This document shows positions 23,063 through 30,667 of a stretch of 64,000 nt of DNA, piece by piece (position 1 is the stretch's first letter; each line of letters begins with the position of its first letter). The notes beneath the pieces were generated by a model that did not search any database, was not told the DNA's origin, and saw only the letters and a program-made list of their open reading frames with translations. This DNA is from CF-118 sp035934385 (GTDB taxonomy: Bacteria > Chloroflexota > Dormibacteria > Dormibacterales > Dormibacteraceae). The translations under genes and the position numbers were made by a program. The stretch lies in assembly GCA_035934385.1 (NCBI GenBank), contig DASYXY010000064.1:1-64000 (forward strand), in the 5' to 3' direction.

Positions 23063-23731
23063 ATGAAGCAGCCGGAAGAGTTACTTGCTGTCGTGCGACG
23101 CTCGCGCCTGTTCGAGCGCGTCTCGGCCGATGACCTGAAGGCACTGCTCGGAGAGTCGCGATGGCGGAAGTTTCCAGCCGACTCCTACCTGTTTCGCGAG
23201 GGCGACCCGGCCGATCATCTCCTCATCGTCGCCAGCGGTGAGGTGAAGATCTCCAGGGCAACAGAGTCCGGAAGTGACGTGGTGTTCGCCGTCCTGGGTC
23301 CAGGCGACGCGCTGGGCGAGCTCGGAGCGCTCGAGGAGGGAGCCTCGCGAAGCGCCGATGCCAGGGCGCTTTCCGAGGCCGAGTGCCTGGTCATCCACAG
23401 GCCGGCTCTCGTGCGGTTCCTGACTGCGCATCCTGTGGCGCTGTGGGGAGTGGTGAACGTGCTTACCGCCTACATTCGCACCAAAGACGAGGCGTTCGTC
23501 GACCTCGCCGTCCGCGACATCCCCGGCCGTGTCGCGCGCAAGCTGCTCGACCTGGCCGGCTCGGAGAGCACGCTCACGTTGTCTCAGTCGACGCTCGCCG
23601 GGCTGGTCGGCGCCAGCCGTGAGAATGTGAACCGCGCGCTGTCGCGCTTCGCTTCGCTCGGCTACATCCGCATCGACCGCGGCCGCCTAACGTTGCTCCG
23701 GAAAGATGAGCTGCGGCGGCGTGGGGAGTGA
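23063..23731 (+). CDS. Crp/Fnr family transcriptional regulator
   Basis: A 222-aa regulator: cyclic-nucleotide-binding fold from LFERVSADDLKALLGES through FREGDPADHLLIVASGEVKI to LGPGDALGELGALEEGASRS, a long dimer helix, then a C-terminal HTH (TLSQSTLAGLVGASRENVNR, ALSRFASLGYI). There is no N-terminal Cys cluster, so it is not an Fe-S Fnr; the GELGALEEGASRSADA loop is only loosely like the cAMP pocket of Crp. Divergence from cydAB suggests that operon is a target, and a TGTGA-N6-TCAC box lies 300 bp downstream of the gene. Confidence 0.9.
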   Translation: MKQPEELLAVVRRSRLFERVSADDLKALLGESRWRKFPADSYLFREGDPADHLLIVASGEVKISRATESGSDVVFAVLGPGDALGELGALEEGASRSADARALSEAECLVIHRPALVRFLTAHPVALWGVVNVLTAYIRTKDEAFVDLAVRDIPGRVARKLLDLAGSESTLTLSQSTLAGLVGASRENVNRALSRFASLGYIRIDRGRLTLLRKDELRRRGE

Positions 23732-23814
23732 CGAACAGCACAGCCGGCGCGTGACGCCCGGCATAGGCCGTGCGCCCTTCCGCCTCCATGCTGGCAGGCG
23801 AAGGAAATCGGGAA

Positions 23815-23952
23815 ATGAGCGACAACTACCACGAGTACGCGCGCAAGATGGCCGAGATCCGCGCCGCACGCGACGCGAACCGGCCGCTGCACCTCCAGCT
23901 GCTCGAGCTGCTTCTGTTCGTGCTCGAATGCGAAGCGGCCTGGACTGACTGA
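23815..23952 (+). CDS. Small hypothetical protein (45 aa)
   Basis: A 45-aa reading frame starting MSDNYHEYARKMAEIRAARD and ending in a Leu-rich helix (LQLLELLLFVLECEAAWTD). GGAAATCGGGAA just before the ATG could be its ribosome site. It is largely one charged amphipathic helix; whether the C-terminal half enters a membrane is unclear. It lies in the 405-bp space between the Crp/Fnr gene and the next small protein, which otherwise holds only the Crp-like box. Confidence 0.45.
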   Translation: MSDNYHEYARKMAEIRAARDANRPLHLQLLELLLFVLECEAAWTD

Positions 23953-24032
23953 CCCCGGGGGAGCCCTGGAGTTCTGCCACCAATGAGTGCCGCGTCACAT
24001 GGCGCGGCATTCAGCGCGTTGATGGCGCAGCT

Positions 24033-24048
24033 TGTGACGGACGTCACG
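24033..24048. promoter_or_regulatory. Crp-like binding site
   Basis: TGTGA-CGGACG-TCACG (24033-24048) matches the classical TGTGA-N6-TCACA consensus at nine of ten positions. It is about 90 bp upstream of the small membrane-protein gene and shortly downstream of a Crp/Fnr gene, so that regulator is the obvious candidate. Confidence 0.5.
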
Positions 24049-24136
24049 CGGTACCTGTGTCGCCTGGCATAGGAACGCTTCACTCGCGCCCATACGCTCG
24101 CCTTGTTCGGTCGGATTCCCAACAAGGAGAAAAGCG

Positions 24137-24385
24137 ATGGAAGCGAGAAGGACGTTCGTCGGAGCGAGGAGCTACAAGCAGCTGTGGATCATCCTGGCGG
24201 CGCTTCTGGCCGCAGCGATGCTGGCGGTCGGCGCGTCGTTCATCGCCGGCTCAGGCGCGATCGGCGTCACGAAGCCATCGGTCGTCACGCACGCGGCGCC
24301 GGGCACCGTGCTACGGCAGGACTACGACGGCGGATCGGCCCCGGCAGTGAACAACAGCCCCAAGACCAAGCAGACCGTCTTCTAG
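24137..24385 (+). CDS. Small single-pass membrane protein (82 aa)
   Basis: An 82-aa protein of unknown function with a strong ribosome site (AAGGAG, 8 nt before the ATG). Residues 1-15 are basic and cytoplasmic, 16-40 (LWIILAALLAAAMLAVGASF) form one membrane helix, and the polar C-terminus (DYDGGSAPAVNNSPKTKQTV) faces outside. A clean rho-independent terminator follows 20 bp after the stop and a Crp-like box lies upstream, so this looks like a real, separately regulated single-gene transcript despite its size. Confidence 0.7.
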   Translation: MEARRTFVGARSYKQLWIILAALLAAAMLAVGASFIAGSGAIGVTKPSVVTHAAPGTVLRQDYDGGSAPAVNNSPKTKQTVF

Positions 24386-24404
24386 AGCTCTCTCACCCCC
24401 CGGT

Positions 24405-24441
24405 GTGGAGCGGCGCCCACCCCTGCGCCGCTCCACTTTTT
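24405..24441 (+). terminator. Rho-independent terminator
   Basis: GTGGAGCGGCGC (24405-24416) pairs perfectly with GCGCCGCTCCAC (24425-24436) over 12 bp around an 8-nt loop, followed by TTTTT. It is the only textbook intrinsic terminator seen in the window. Confidence 0.92.
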
Positions 24442-24548
24442 GCGTCTAGCTACTTCTTGGCGCGCACATCCCGAAGCGGCCGCGCAGGCCCTTCTTGAAC
24501 CCATAACAGCCTTTGACCGGGCCTCAAATCTACATTCCAGCGTTCGCC

Positions 24549-24563
24549 TAGGCTTGCGGGGCG
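24549..24563 (+). promoter_or_regulatory. Short-leader -10 box for the serine hydrolase gene
   Basis: TAGGCT (24549-24554) lies 9 nt before the GTG at 24564. The 178-bp gap before the gene otherwise contains only the upstream terminator. Confidence 0.35.
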
Positions 24564-25706
24564 GTGGACAGAGCGATCGAAATGGTCGCCGGCTGGGTCG
24601 AGCTGGGCGTCGTTCCAGGCGCGGCGTTATTGATCTCGCGCGGCGATGAGCTGCTGGTGGAGCGCTACTGGGGCCTGGCCGACGCGAATCGGAACGTGCG
24701 GGCGTCAGCGGCCACGCTGTGGAGCATCGCGTCGATCACCAAACCGGTCACCGCAGCGGCGTTCATGTCTTGCGTCGAGCGTGGAGTCGTGAACCTCGAC
24801 GCCCCGCTCGCCGTGGCGCTGCCCGAGTTCGTGCGCGACGGCGACAAACGTCCATGGCGGCGCGACGTCACGGCGCGTCACTTGCTGACACACAGCTCGG
24901 GCCTCGCCGGGTTCGGCCGCGACAACCTCGCGATGCGGAAGCGCCACGCGCCGGTCGACGACTTCATCACCTCCTTCCTGGACGAGGACGTCCACTTCTC
25001 GCCTGGGCGCTGGCACCTTTACAGCTCGGTCGGCCTCGGCCTCGTCGCCGAATGCGTGGGCCGCAGCGCCGGCGATCGCAAGGGACGGGCGATGGAGGCG
25101 TACTGGAGCTTCGCCCTCGGCCTGCTCTACGACCTCGGGGTGAACGACGCGGCGTTCCTGCCTGACGAGCAGCAGCAGCAGCGCATCGCCTGGGTCGAGT
25201 CGACCGGCCAGGAAGGCCTCGACTGGGAGATCGGCAACTCGAAATACTTCCGCTCGCTCGGATTTCCGTGGGGCGGCCTCTATATGAGCGCCCGCGACGT
25301 GCTCACGTTCATCCAGGCATTTCTGCCCGGGACCCGAGGCGATACCCTCTCGCGCGCATCCCGCGACGCCATGATCAAACAGCAGGTCGCGCCACCGGAG
25401 GCGCCGGTCGACGTGGCACCGATGCAGCGCGACGTCACCTGGGATCCGACGCAAACGCCGCGGCTCGCGGTGCCCTGGGGCCTGGGGTGGCAGGTGAAGG
25501 GCGATGGGCCCAACGACTACATGGGCGAGCTTGCGCACCCGACCGCATTCGGGCACTACGGCGCGAGCGGTTCGATCGCCTGGGCCGATCCCGAAGAAGG
25601 CCTTGCCGTCGTGCTGCTCACGAACCGCGCGTGGCAGTCTTGGTGGCCGGTGCGCGAGCGGCGGGCCGCCCGGCTGGCCGACGCCATCATGGCCGCGCTC
25701 GACTGA
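24564..25706 (+). CDS. Serine hydrolase, class C beta-lactamase / DD-peptidase family
   Basis: A 380-aa penicillin-binding-protein-like serine hydrolase (Beta-lactamase PF00144 fold). The SxxK nucleophile is SITK in LWSIASITKPVTAAAF, the second motif is YSS (HLYSSVGLG) instead of YxN, and the third is HYG (FGHYGASGS) in the place of KTG, as in EstB-type esterases. LLTHSSGLAGFG is the usual linker. There is no signal peptide, so an intracellular esterase or amidase is more likely than cell-wall or antibiotic hydrolysis. It ends convergently with the VOC gene, which overlaps it by 20 bp. Confidence 0.87.
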   Translation: MDRAIEMVAGWVELGVVPGAALLISRGDELLVERYWGLADANRNVRASAATLWSIASITKPVTAAAFMSCVERGVVNLDAPLAVALPEFVRDGDKRPWRRDVTARHLLTHSSGLAGFGRDNLAMRKRHAPVDDFITSFLDEDVHFSPGRWHLYSSVGLGLVAECVGRSAGDRKGRAMEAYWSFALGLLYDLGVNDAAFLPDEQQQQRIAWVESTGQEGLDWEIGNSKYFRSLGFPWGGLYMSARDVLTFIQAFLPGTRGDTLSRASRDAMIKQQVAPPEAPVDVAPMQRDVTWDPTQTPRLAVPWGLGWQVKGDGPNDYMGELAHPTAFGHYGASGSIAWADPEEGLAVVLLTNRAWQSWWPVRERRAARLADAIMAALD

Positions 25707-26085
25707 AGAGCTGCCACATCACGCCGGCCGAGGATTCGGGCACGGTCCACACCACCAGGTTCTCGCGCACCCGCACCGGCTCGGCGGTCGTGAAGCGCAC
25801 GCCCTTGGCCTTCAGCTGCTCGATGAGCGCGAGCACGTCCTCGACCTCGATCGCGATGTGCTCCACGCGCGCCTCCGCATCGCCGAGCCTCCGCTCGCGC
25901 GCCTTCGGATCAGCGACCTGGACCAGCTCGACGCGCGCACCCACGCCGTAGAACGCCGTGGTCACCCCGTCCGGGAGGGGAGGAGGCTGCAGGCTCAGCT
26001 CCAGCCCTAGTACGTCGCGCACAAACTCTCCCGTCCGCTCCAGCGAGGCGACCACCACGCCGACGTGATCGACGCGCGCCTTCAT
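25687..26085 (-). CDS. VOC family protein, methylmalonyl-CoA-epimerase-like
   Basis: A 132-aa vicinal-oxygen-chelate protein with two beta-alpha-beta-beta-beta halves. VDHVGVVVASLERTGEFVRD and LGLEL start the first, and VEHIAIEVEDVLALIEQLKA plus KGVRFT the second; metal ligands are probably the two His in these strands and the Glu in ARVELVQV. The arrangement is most like methylmalonyl-CoA epimerase, which would fit an operon with CoA-transferase, MaoC and SDR genes, but no mutase is nearby. The ATG overlaps the CaiB stop (ATGA). Confidence 0.8.
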   Translation of the reverse strand: MKARVDHVGVVVASLERTGEFVRDVLGLELSLQPPPLPDGVTTAFYGVGARVELVQVADPKARERRLGDAEARVEHIAIEVEDVLALIEQLKAKGVRFTTAEPVRVRENLVVWTVPESSAGVMWQLFSRARP

Positions 26086-27260
26086 GCCGGCGCCATCTGA
26101 GCGACCTGTTGGTCCGAGAAACCAAGCTCGGCCAGGATCTCGCGGCTCTGCTCGCCGACCTCTGGCGGCAGACGTCGCAGCTCGGGCTCGCCTATCCCGT
26201 AACGAACCGGGTGCCGCAGGGCCCTCACCTTGCCGGCGCGTGGGTGGTCCATCTCCAGGAACGGATCGAGGTGGCGGACGGCAGGGTCGGCGAGCGCCTG
26301 GTCGATCGTCTGCACCGGCGCGCACCAGATGTGGTGTCCGCGCAGCCGCTCGATCAGGTCGGAGGTCGTGCGCCTGGCCACCAGCGGCCCGAGCGCGGCG
26401 CGAATCTCGTCGCGCCTCGTGAACGCGATCGCCGGATCGTCGAGGCCGGCCAGTGGCGGCTCGCCAAGGGCTTCGACAAGAGTCTTCACCGGCGTCATCG
26501 AGATCACTGCGTGACCGTCGGCGGTGCGATAGATGCCGTACGGCGCGGAGTGGAACGTGTCGGCGATCGCCTCGGACGGCCGCTCGAGCCGCGCGCCGTT
26601 GGCGGCGTACACGACCGGCTCGACCATGAGGTCGAACGCAGCCTGCACCATCGCGACCTCCAGCCGCTGGCCTTCACCCGTCCGCTGGCGGTGAAACAGC
26701 GCCGCAAGGATTCCCATCGCCAGGAGAGCGCCGCCGTGCTGGTCGACCACGGCCGCGCCGACCACGACCGGGTCCTGGGCCGCCTGACCCGTCAGCCACG
26801 CGACTCCGGACAGCCCCTGGATGAGGAGGTCCTGCCCGGGCAGATCCCGGAACGGGCTGTCGCTGCCGTAGCCGGAGGCGGTCGCGTAGATGACGTCCGG
26901 CCGCACCTGGACCGCCGCGTCGTAGCCCAGTCCCAGCCGTTCCATCGCGCCCGGCCTGAAGTTCGCCACCACCACGTCGGATCTGGCGATCAGGCGGAGC
27001 GCCGCCTCGTGCCCGAGCTCCGACTTCAGGTCCAGGACCAGGCTGCGCTGGTTGCGGTTGGCGAGCAGGAAGAAAGTGCTCACGGCGTTGCGATACGTCT
27101 CGGCGCCCGCCCAGTGCCGCTCCCACGCACCGCCGGGCGCCTCCACCTTGACCACGTCGGCGCCGAGGTCGCCCAGGTGCTGCACCGCGGCCGGGCCCAG
27201 CAGGAACTGTGTGAAGGCGGCGATGCGAACGCCTTCGAGCGTGCGCAGGAGTCGGCTCAA
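26082..27260 (-). CDS. CaiB/BaiF family (class III) CoA-transferase
   Basis: A 392-aa family III CoA-transferase that moves CoA between organic acids through an aspartyl-CoA adduct. LLGPAAVQHLGDLGADVVKV and EAPGGAWER form the Rossmann half; the catalytic Asp is probably in VVDQHGGALLAMGILAALFH, and RLEVAMVQAAFDLM and HIWCAPVQTIDQALADP are family landmarks. Start and stop are each shared with neighbours in 4-bp overlaps. It sits between MaoC and VOC genes in an operon for activating and processing an organic acid. Confidence 0.92.
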   Translation of the reverse strand: MSRLLRTLEGVRIAAFTQFLLGPAAVQHLGDLGADVVKVEAPGGAWERHWAGAETYRNAVSTFFLLANRNQRSLVLDLKSELGHEAALRLIARSDVVVANFRPGAMERLGLGYDAAVQVRPDVIYATASGYGSDSPFRDLPGQDLLIQGLSGVAWLTGQAAQDPVVVGAAVVDQHGGALLAMGILAALFHRQRTGEGQRLEVAMVQAAFDLMVEPVVYAANGARLERPSEAIADTFHSAPYGIYRTADGHAVISMTPVKTLVEALGEPPLAGLDDPAIAFTRRDEIRAALGPLVARRTTSDLIERLRGHHIWCAPVQTIDQALADPAVRHLDPFLEMDHPRAGKVRALRHPVRYGIGEPELRRLPPEVGEQSREILAELGFSDQQVAQMAPA

Positions 27261-27691
27261 TCGACCAGCTGCATGATGTGGTCGGCGACGCAGACCAGCT
27301 CGCCGTCCTGGTTCTTCACCTCAACCTTCGAAGTGATCCGCTCGCGTTCACGATCGAGCGAGGCGATGACGTAGTCGATGGTGATGGTGTCGCCGAGATA
27401 GACGGGCTTGAGGAATCGGATGCGGTCGTAACCGACCGACACCATGGGCCGGTCGAAGTCCTCGAGGATGCGCGTCGACGCTGCGGACATGTAGCCGACG
27501 ATGAGCGCCCCGTGCGCCACCCGGTGACCGAGCGAGGTTCGCTTGCTGTACTCCTCGTCGACGTGATTCGGATCGAGGTCGCCGGTGATACCCGCGAACA
27601 GGTACACGTCCGACTCGCTGACGGTCTTGCTGAACCGCGTGCTTCGCCCGACCTCGATGTCGTCGATGCGATTGCCGCCCACGGTCACCAC
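27257..27691 (-). CDS. MaoC-like dehydratase ((R)-specific enoyl-CoA hydratase type)
   Basis: A 144-aa hotdog-fold hydratase. The catalytic segment is AGITGDLDPNHVDEEYSKRT, giving the Asp-His pair of R-hydratases, and RVAHGALIVGYMSA is the following helix. It is expected to hydrate trans-2-enoyl-CoA to the (R)-3-hydroxyacyl-CoA, which the neighbouring SDR could oxidise. The GTG start at 27691 overlaps the SDR end by 7 bp, and its stop overlaps the CaiB start. Confidence 0.9.
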   Translation of the reverse strand: MVTVGGNRIDDIEVGRSTRFSKTVSESDVYLFAGITGDLDPNHVDEEYSKRTSLGHRVAHGALIVGYMSAASTRILEDFDRPMVSVGYDRIRFLKPVYLGDTITIDYVIASLDRERERITSKVEVKNQDGELVCVADHIMQLVD

Positions 27692-28425
27692 CAGTCGTCG
27701 CCGGCGGTGAGTCCGCCGTCGACGAAGATCGTCTGGCCGGTGATGAAGCGCGCGCCGTCGGACGCCAGGAACACCGCCAGCGGCGCGATGTCCTCAGGCT
27801 CGCCGATGCGCCGCAGCGGCGTGTGGGCGATCGCAGCCTCGACGCGCTGCGGGTTGGCCGACATGTAGCCCGCGACGAGCGGCGTCCGGGTGACCCCGGG
27901 TCCGATGGCGTTCACCGTGCATCCCCGCGGGCCCCACTCGATCGCAAGCGCTCGCACCATGGCCGACAGCGCGCCCTTGGTTCCGGCGTACGCCACCCGC
28001 AGGCGCTGGCCGTGGATCGCGCTGATGGACGAGGTGACGATGACACGGCCGCCCGGCGTCGCCAGCAGAAGTGGCGCCATCACCTGGCAGGTGACGAACA
28101 CGCCATAGAAGTTCGTGTCGATCAGGTCGCGCAGCGCCGCTTCGTCAAGCTTCACCGCTTCGACCCGCGTGTTGGTGCCAGCGTTGGCGACCAGGATGTC
28201 GAGCTTCGGCAGCGATTCGCGCAGCTTCTCCAGCGCGGCGCGGTCCCTGACGTCGCACACCTGGGCTTTGACCCCGGACCGGTCGCGGTTGACCGCGTCG
28301 ACGTTCTCGGGTTTGCGGCTGACCGCGATCACCTCCGCCCCCGCACTCGCGAGAGCGTGCGCGATGGCCAGACCGATACCCATGGTTCCGCCGGTGACGA
28401 GGGCGGTCCGCCCTTCGAGGCTCAG
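27685..28425 (-). CDS. SDR family oxidoreductase, probable CTG start
   Basis: Short-chain dehydrogenase/reductase. With a CTG start at 28425 the protein is 246 aa and begins SLEGRTALVTGGTMGIGLAI, a complete Rossmann entry. The first usual start, ATG 28383, would delete the first strand and half of the TGGTMGIG nucleotide motif. The CTG overlaps the upstream TGA (CTGA) and GGAG lies 10 nt before it. LVANAG, the catalytic SSISAIHGQRLRVAYAGTKG (Ser, Tyr, Lys) and TRTPLVAGYM follow. Likely a 3-hydroxyacyl-CoA or related alcohol dehydrogenase in this operon. Confidence 0.88.
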   Translation of the reverse strand: MSLEGRTALVTGGTMGIGLAIAHALASAGAEVIAVSRKPENVDAVNRDRSGVKAQVCDVRDRAALEKLRESLPKLDILVANAGTNTRVEAVKLDEAALRDLIDTNFYGVFVTCQVMAPLLLATPGGRVIVTSSISAIHGQRLRVAYAGTKGALSAMVRALAIEWGPRGCTVNAIGPGVTRTPLVAGYMSANPQRVEAAIAHTPLRRIGEPEDIAPLAVFLASDGARFITGQTIFVDGGLTAGDDWW

Positions 28426-29435
28426 GACCTTGCTCCAGACGGAACCGCGCTCTTGAACGGCTCCAGCACGTGCCTCGCAAACAGGTCGAGCTGCGACAGG
28501 TCCGCGGTCATCGTGTGCAGGAAGAGGTGCTCGACGCCGACGTCGATGCGCTCCTGGACGCTGCGCTGAATGTCGTCGATCGTGCCGGTCAGGTACACCG
28601 CTTCGATGTAATCCCAGGGCCGTTCGTCGGAGACCACCGCCAGCATTCGGGCGCGCTGCTCGGCGATGACCTCTTCACGATCCGCCTTCTCGGTCAGCCA
28701 GGCGAAGTTCTCGTGCGCGACCACGAAGCCCTTGCGCTCACGCGATGTGCCCAAGCGCTTGAGCTCGCCGTCGATCTCGTCCAGGTCGGCCGCGATGGAG
28801 CCGGGCGGCGACGTCGGCCGCGCCACCCAGCCGTCCCAGCGGCAGATGCGGCGCAGGACGTTGGGGTCCATCCGCGCCTGTTCAGGCGAGGCCTGGTGCG
28901 CGTACTGCCGGCCTCCCGCCACCCACACCGGGGGCGGCGTGGTCAGCGGCTCGACCGTGATGTCCTTGAACTGGTGGTACTTCCCCTCGAACGACTGCTT
29001 CGGCGCGCGCAGCAGCTGCATCGACGCCTCGAGGACCTCGTCGGTGCGCCGGCCTCGCTGCTGGATCGTGCCGCCGGTCGACTCGAACTCCGGCGGGTAC
29101 CAGCCGGTGCCAATGCCATAGATGAAGCGCCCGCTTGACAGGTGCTGCAGCGTCGCGATCTCCTTGGCCAGCACCACCGGGTTGTGCGTGGGCAGCACAA
29201 GGACAGAGGTGCCGAGCTTGATCCGCGTCGTGACCGCGGCGGCGTGGGCGAGCGTCATCAGCGGCTCGGTCCAGCTCACGCGGTAGAAGCGATGCGCCGT
29301 CAGCAGGTGGTCGGTGATGAAGAGCGATTCGAAGCCGAGCTCCTCGGCGCGCACGGCGAACCGGCGGATCTGATCACCGTGCCGCTGCTCCGAACCGGGA
29401 AGCAGGTACGACGGGAGGAAGACCCCCAGCTTCAA
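28422..29435 (-). CDS. LLM class F420-dependent oxidoreductase
   Basis: A 337-aa luciferase-like TIM-barrel oxidoreductase, probably F420-dependent (the TIGR03619 type). MKLGVFLPSYL, LGFESLFITDHLL, RIKLGTSVLVLPTHNPVVLA and HLSSGRFIYGIGTGWYPPEF are typical. The start is the TTG at 29435, supported by the N-terminal alignment and by TACAAT 9 nt upstream. It is the first gene of a five-gene operon and is divergent from DUF993 with only 14 bp between the starts. Confidence 0.9.
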   Translation of the reverse strand: MKLGVFLPSYLLPGSEQRHGDQIRRFAVRAEELGFESLFITDHLLTAHRFYRVSWTEPLMTLAHAAAVTTRIKLGTSVLVLPTHNPVVLAKEIATLQHLSSGRFIYGIGTGWYPPEFESTGGTIQQRGRRTDEVLEASMQLLRAPKQSFEGKYHQFKDITVEPLTTPPPVWVAGGRQYAHQASPEQARMDPNVLRRICRWDGWVARPTSPPGSIAADLDEIDGELKRLGTSRERKGFVVAHENFAWLTEKADREEVIAEQRARMLAVVSDERPWDYIEAVYLTGTIDDIQRSVQERIDVGVEHLFLHTMTADLSQLDLFARHVLEPFKSAVPSGARS

Positions 29436-29450
29436 GTCCCAACGATTGTA
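29436..29450 (-). promoter_or_regulatory. Short-leader -10 box for the LLM operon, overlapping the DUF993 start
   Basis: On the minus strand TACAAT (29450-29445) is 9 nt from the TTG at 29435. Its first base pair is also the first base of the plus-strand ATG at 29450. Confidence 0.5.
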
Positions 29451-30628
29451 TGGTGGCTCTCCAGATGGCTGAGAGCGTCCGGCTCCCGCGCGCCGGCGGC
29501 GAGGTCTACGACTACACCCCGAGCGGCCGTTTTCTGTACGCGGAGGGGGGCGCGCCGCCCAGGTCGCGGCTGCCGTACGCCGCGGTGCACGTCGTCGCCG
29601 ACTCTTTCGCGGACACGAGCCCGGTGTCGCCCGCAGTCATCGACTGGGAGCGAACGCTCGCCTTTCGGCGCCACATCTGGAAATACGGGCTGGGCGTCGC
29701 CGAGGCAATGGACACAGCGCAGCGAGGCATGGGCCTGGACTGGGAAGCGAGCAAGGAGCTGATCCGCCGTTCGGTGGCGGAAGCGAAAGCCGTTGGCGGC
29801 CGGATCGTTTGCGGCGCGCAGACCGATCACCTGAAGCCTGGCTCGGCGCGCGACCTGCGTGACATCGAGACCGCGTACGAGGAGCAGTGCGAGTTCGTGG
29901 AGGCCCAGGGAGGGCAGGTCGTCGTGATGGCGAGCCGCGAGCTGGCGCGCATCGCACGCGGCCCTGACGACTACGCGCGCGTGTACGGCCGCGTCCTTTC
30001 GCAGCTGAGGCAGCCGGCGCTCATCCACTGGCTCGGCGAGCCGTTCGACCCCGCGCTGCGCGGTTACTGGGGGCACGTCGACCTCGACAGGGCGATGGAT
30101 TCATGCCTCGCGATCATCACCGCCAACCGAGTGAAGGTCGAAGGCCTGAAGCTCTCGCTGCTCGACCAGAAGCGCGAGATCGTGATGCGCGCGCGACTGC
30201 CGGAGGGCGTGCGCATGCTCACCGGCAACGACTTCGACTACCCCACGACGATCGGAGGCGACGGCACGCACCACAGCGACGCGCTGCTCGGCGCCTTCGA
30301 CATGATCGCGCCGGCGGCGTCAGCGGCGCTGCTGGCGCTCGATGACGGCGATGACCGATCGTTCCACCAGATCCTCGAGCCCACAGTGCCGCTTTCGCGT
30401 CATGTCTTCGGCGCGCCGACCTTCTACTACAAGACGGGCGTTGTTTTCATGGCGTACCTGAACGGCCACCAGGACCACTTCAGGATGGTGGGCGGCCTCG
30501 AAAGCGGGCGCTCCGCGGTGCACCTGGCGAACATCTTCGTGCTCGCCGACAAGGCCGGGCTCCTGCGCGACGCCGAGCTCGCGGTGGACCGTATGCGGCC
30601 GGTGATGGCGCTCGCAGGAGTGTCCTAA
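29450..30628 (+). CDS. DUF993 family protein (TIM-barrel, aldolase-like)
   Basis: A 392-aa protein of the DUF993 family, distantly related to dihydrodipicolinate synthase-type class I aldolases. Recognisable parts are PYAAVHVVADSFADTSPVSP, IDWERTLAFRRHIWKYGLGV, PALIHWLGEPFDPALRGYWG and VEGLKLSLLD, whose Lys is a candidate Schiff-base residue; LTGNDFDYPTTIGGDGTHHS is strongly conserved in the family. Substrate unknown. A second ATG at 29465 is a possible start, since the first overlaps the -10 box of the divergent operon. A 24-bp palindromic repeat follows the stop. Confidence 0.85.
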   Translation: MVALQMAESVRLPRAGGEVYDYTPSGRFLYAEGGAPPRSRLPYAAVHVVADSFADTSPVSPAVIDWERTLAFRRHIWKYGLGVAEAMDTAQRGMGLDWEASKELIRRSVAEAKAVGGRIVCGAQTDHLKPGSARDLRDIETAYEEQCEFVEAQGGQVVVMASRELARIARGPDDYARVYGRVLSQLRQPALIHWLGEPFDPALRGYWGHVDLDRAMDSCLAIITANRVKVEGLKLSLLDQKREIVMRARLPEGVRMLTGNDFDYPTTIGGDGTHHSDALLGAFDMIAPAASAALLALDDGDDRSFHQILEPTVPLSRHVFGAPTFYYKTGVVFMAYLNGHQDHFRMVGGLESGRSAVHLANIFVLADKAGLLRDAELAVDRMRPVMALAGVS

Positions 30629-30630
30629 CT

Positions 30631-30666
30631 CCCTCCCCCGCATGCGGGGGAGGGCAGGGTGGGGGC
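30631..30666. repeat. REP-like palindromic element, copy 1
   Basis: A perfect 24-bp palindrome (30631-30654, arms CCCTCCCCCGCA) is followed by CAGGGTGGGGGC. It lies between two convergent genes and shares its plan, a CCCTC-GAGGG palindrome plus a GGGTG-type tail, with the element at 62379-62411. Confidence 0.75.
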
Positions 30667-30667
30667 G

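Noticed and set aside
24405..24441. The terminator hairpin acting on the minus strand
   Set aside because: The T-run follows only on the plus strand, and no minus-strand gene ends here.
25687..26325. N-terminal extension of the VOC protein
   Set aside because: The extension lies entirely in the CaiB gene; ATG 26085 overlaps that gene's stop and gives the full VOC domain.
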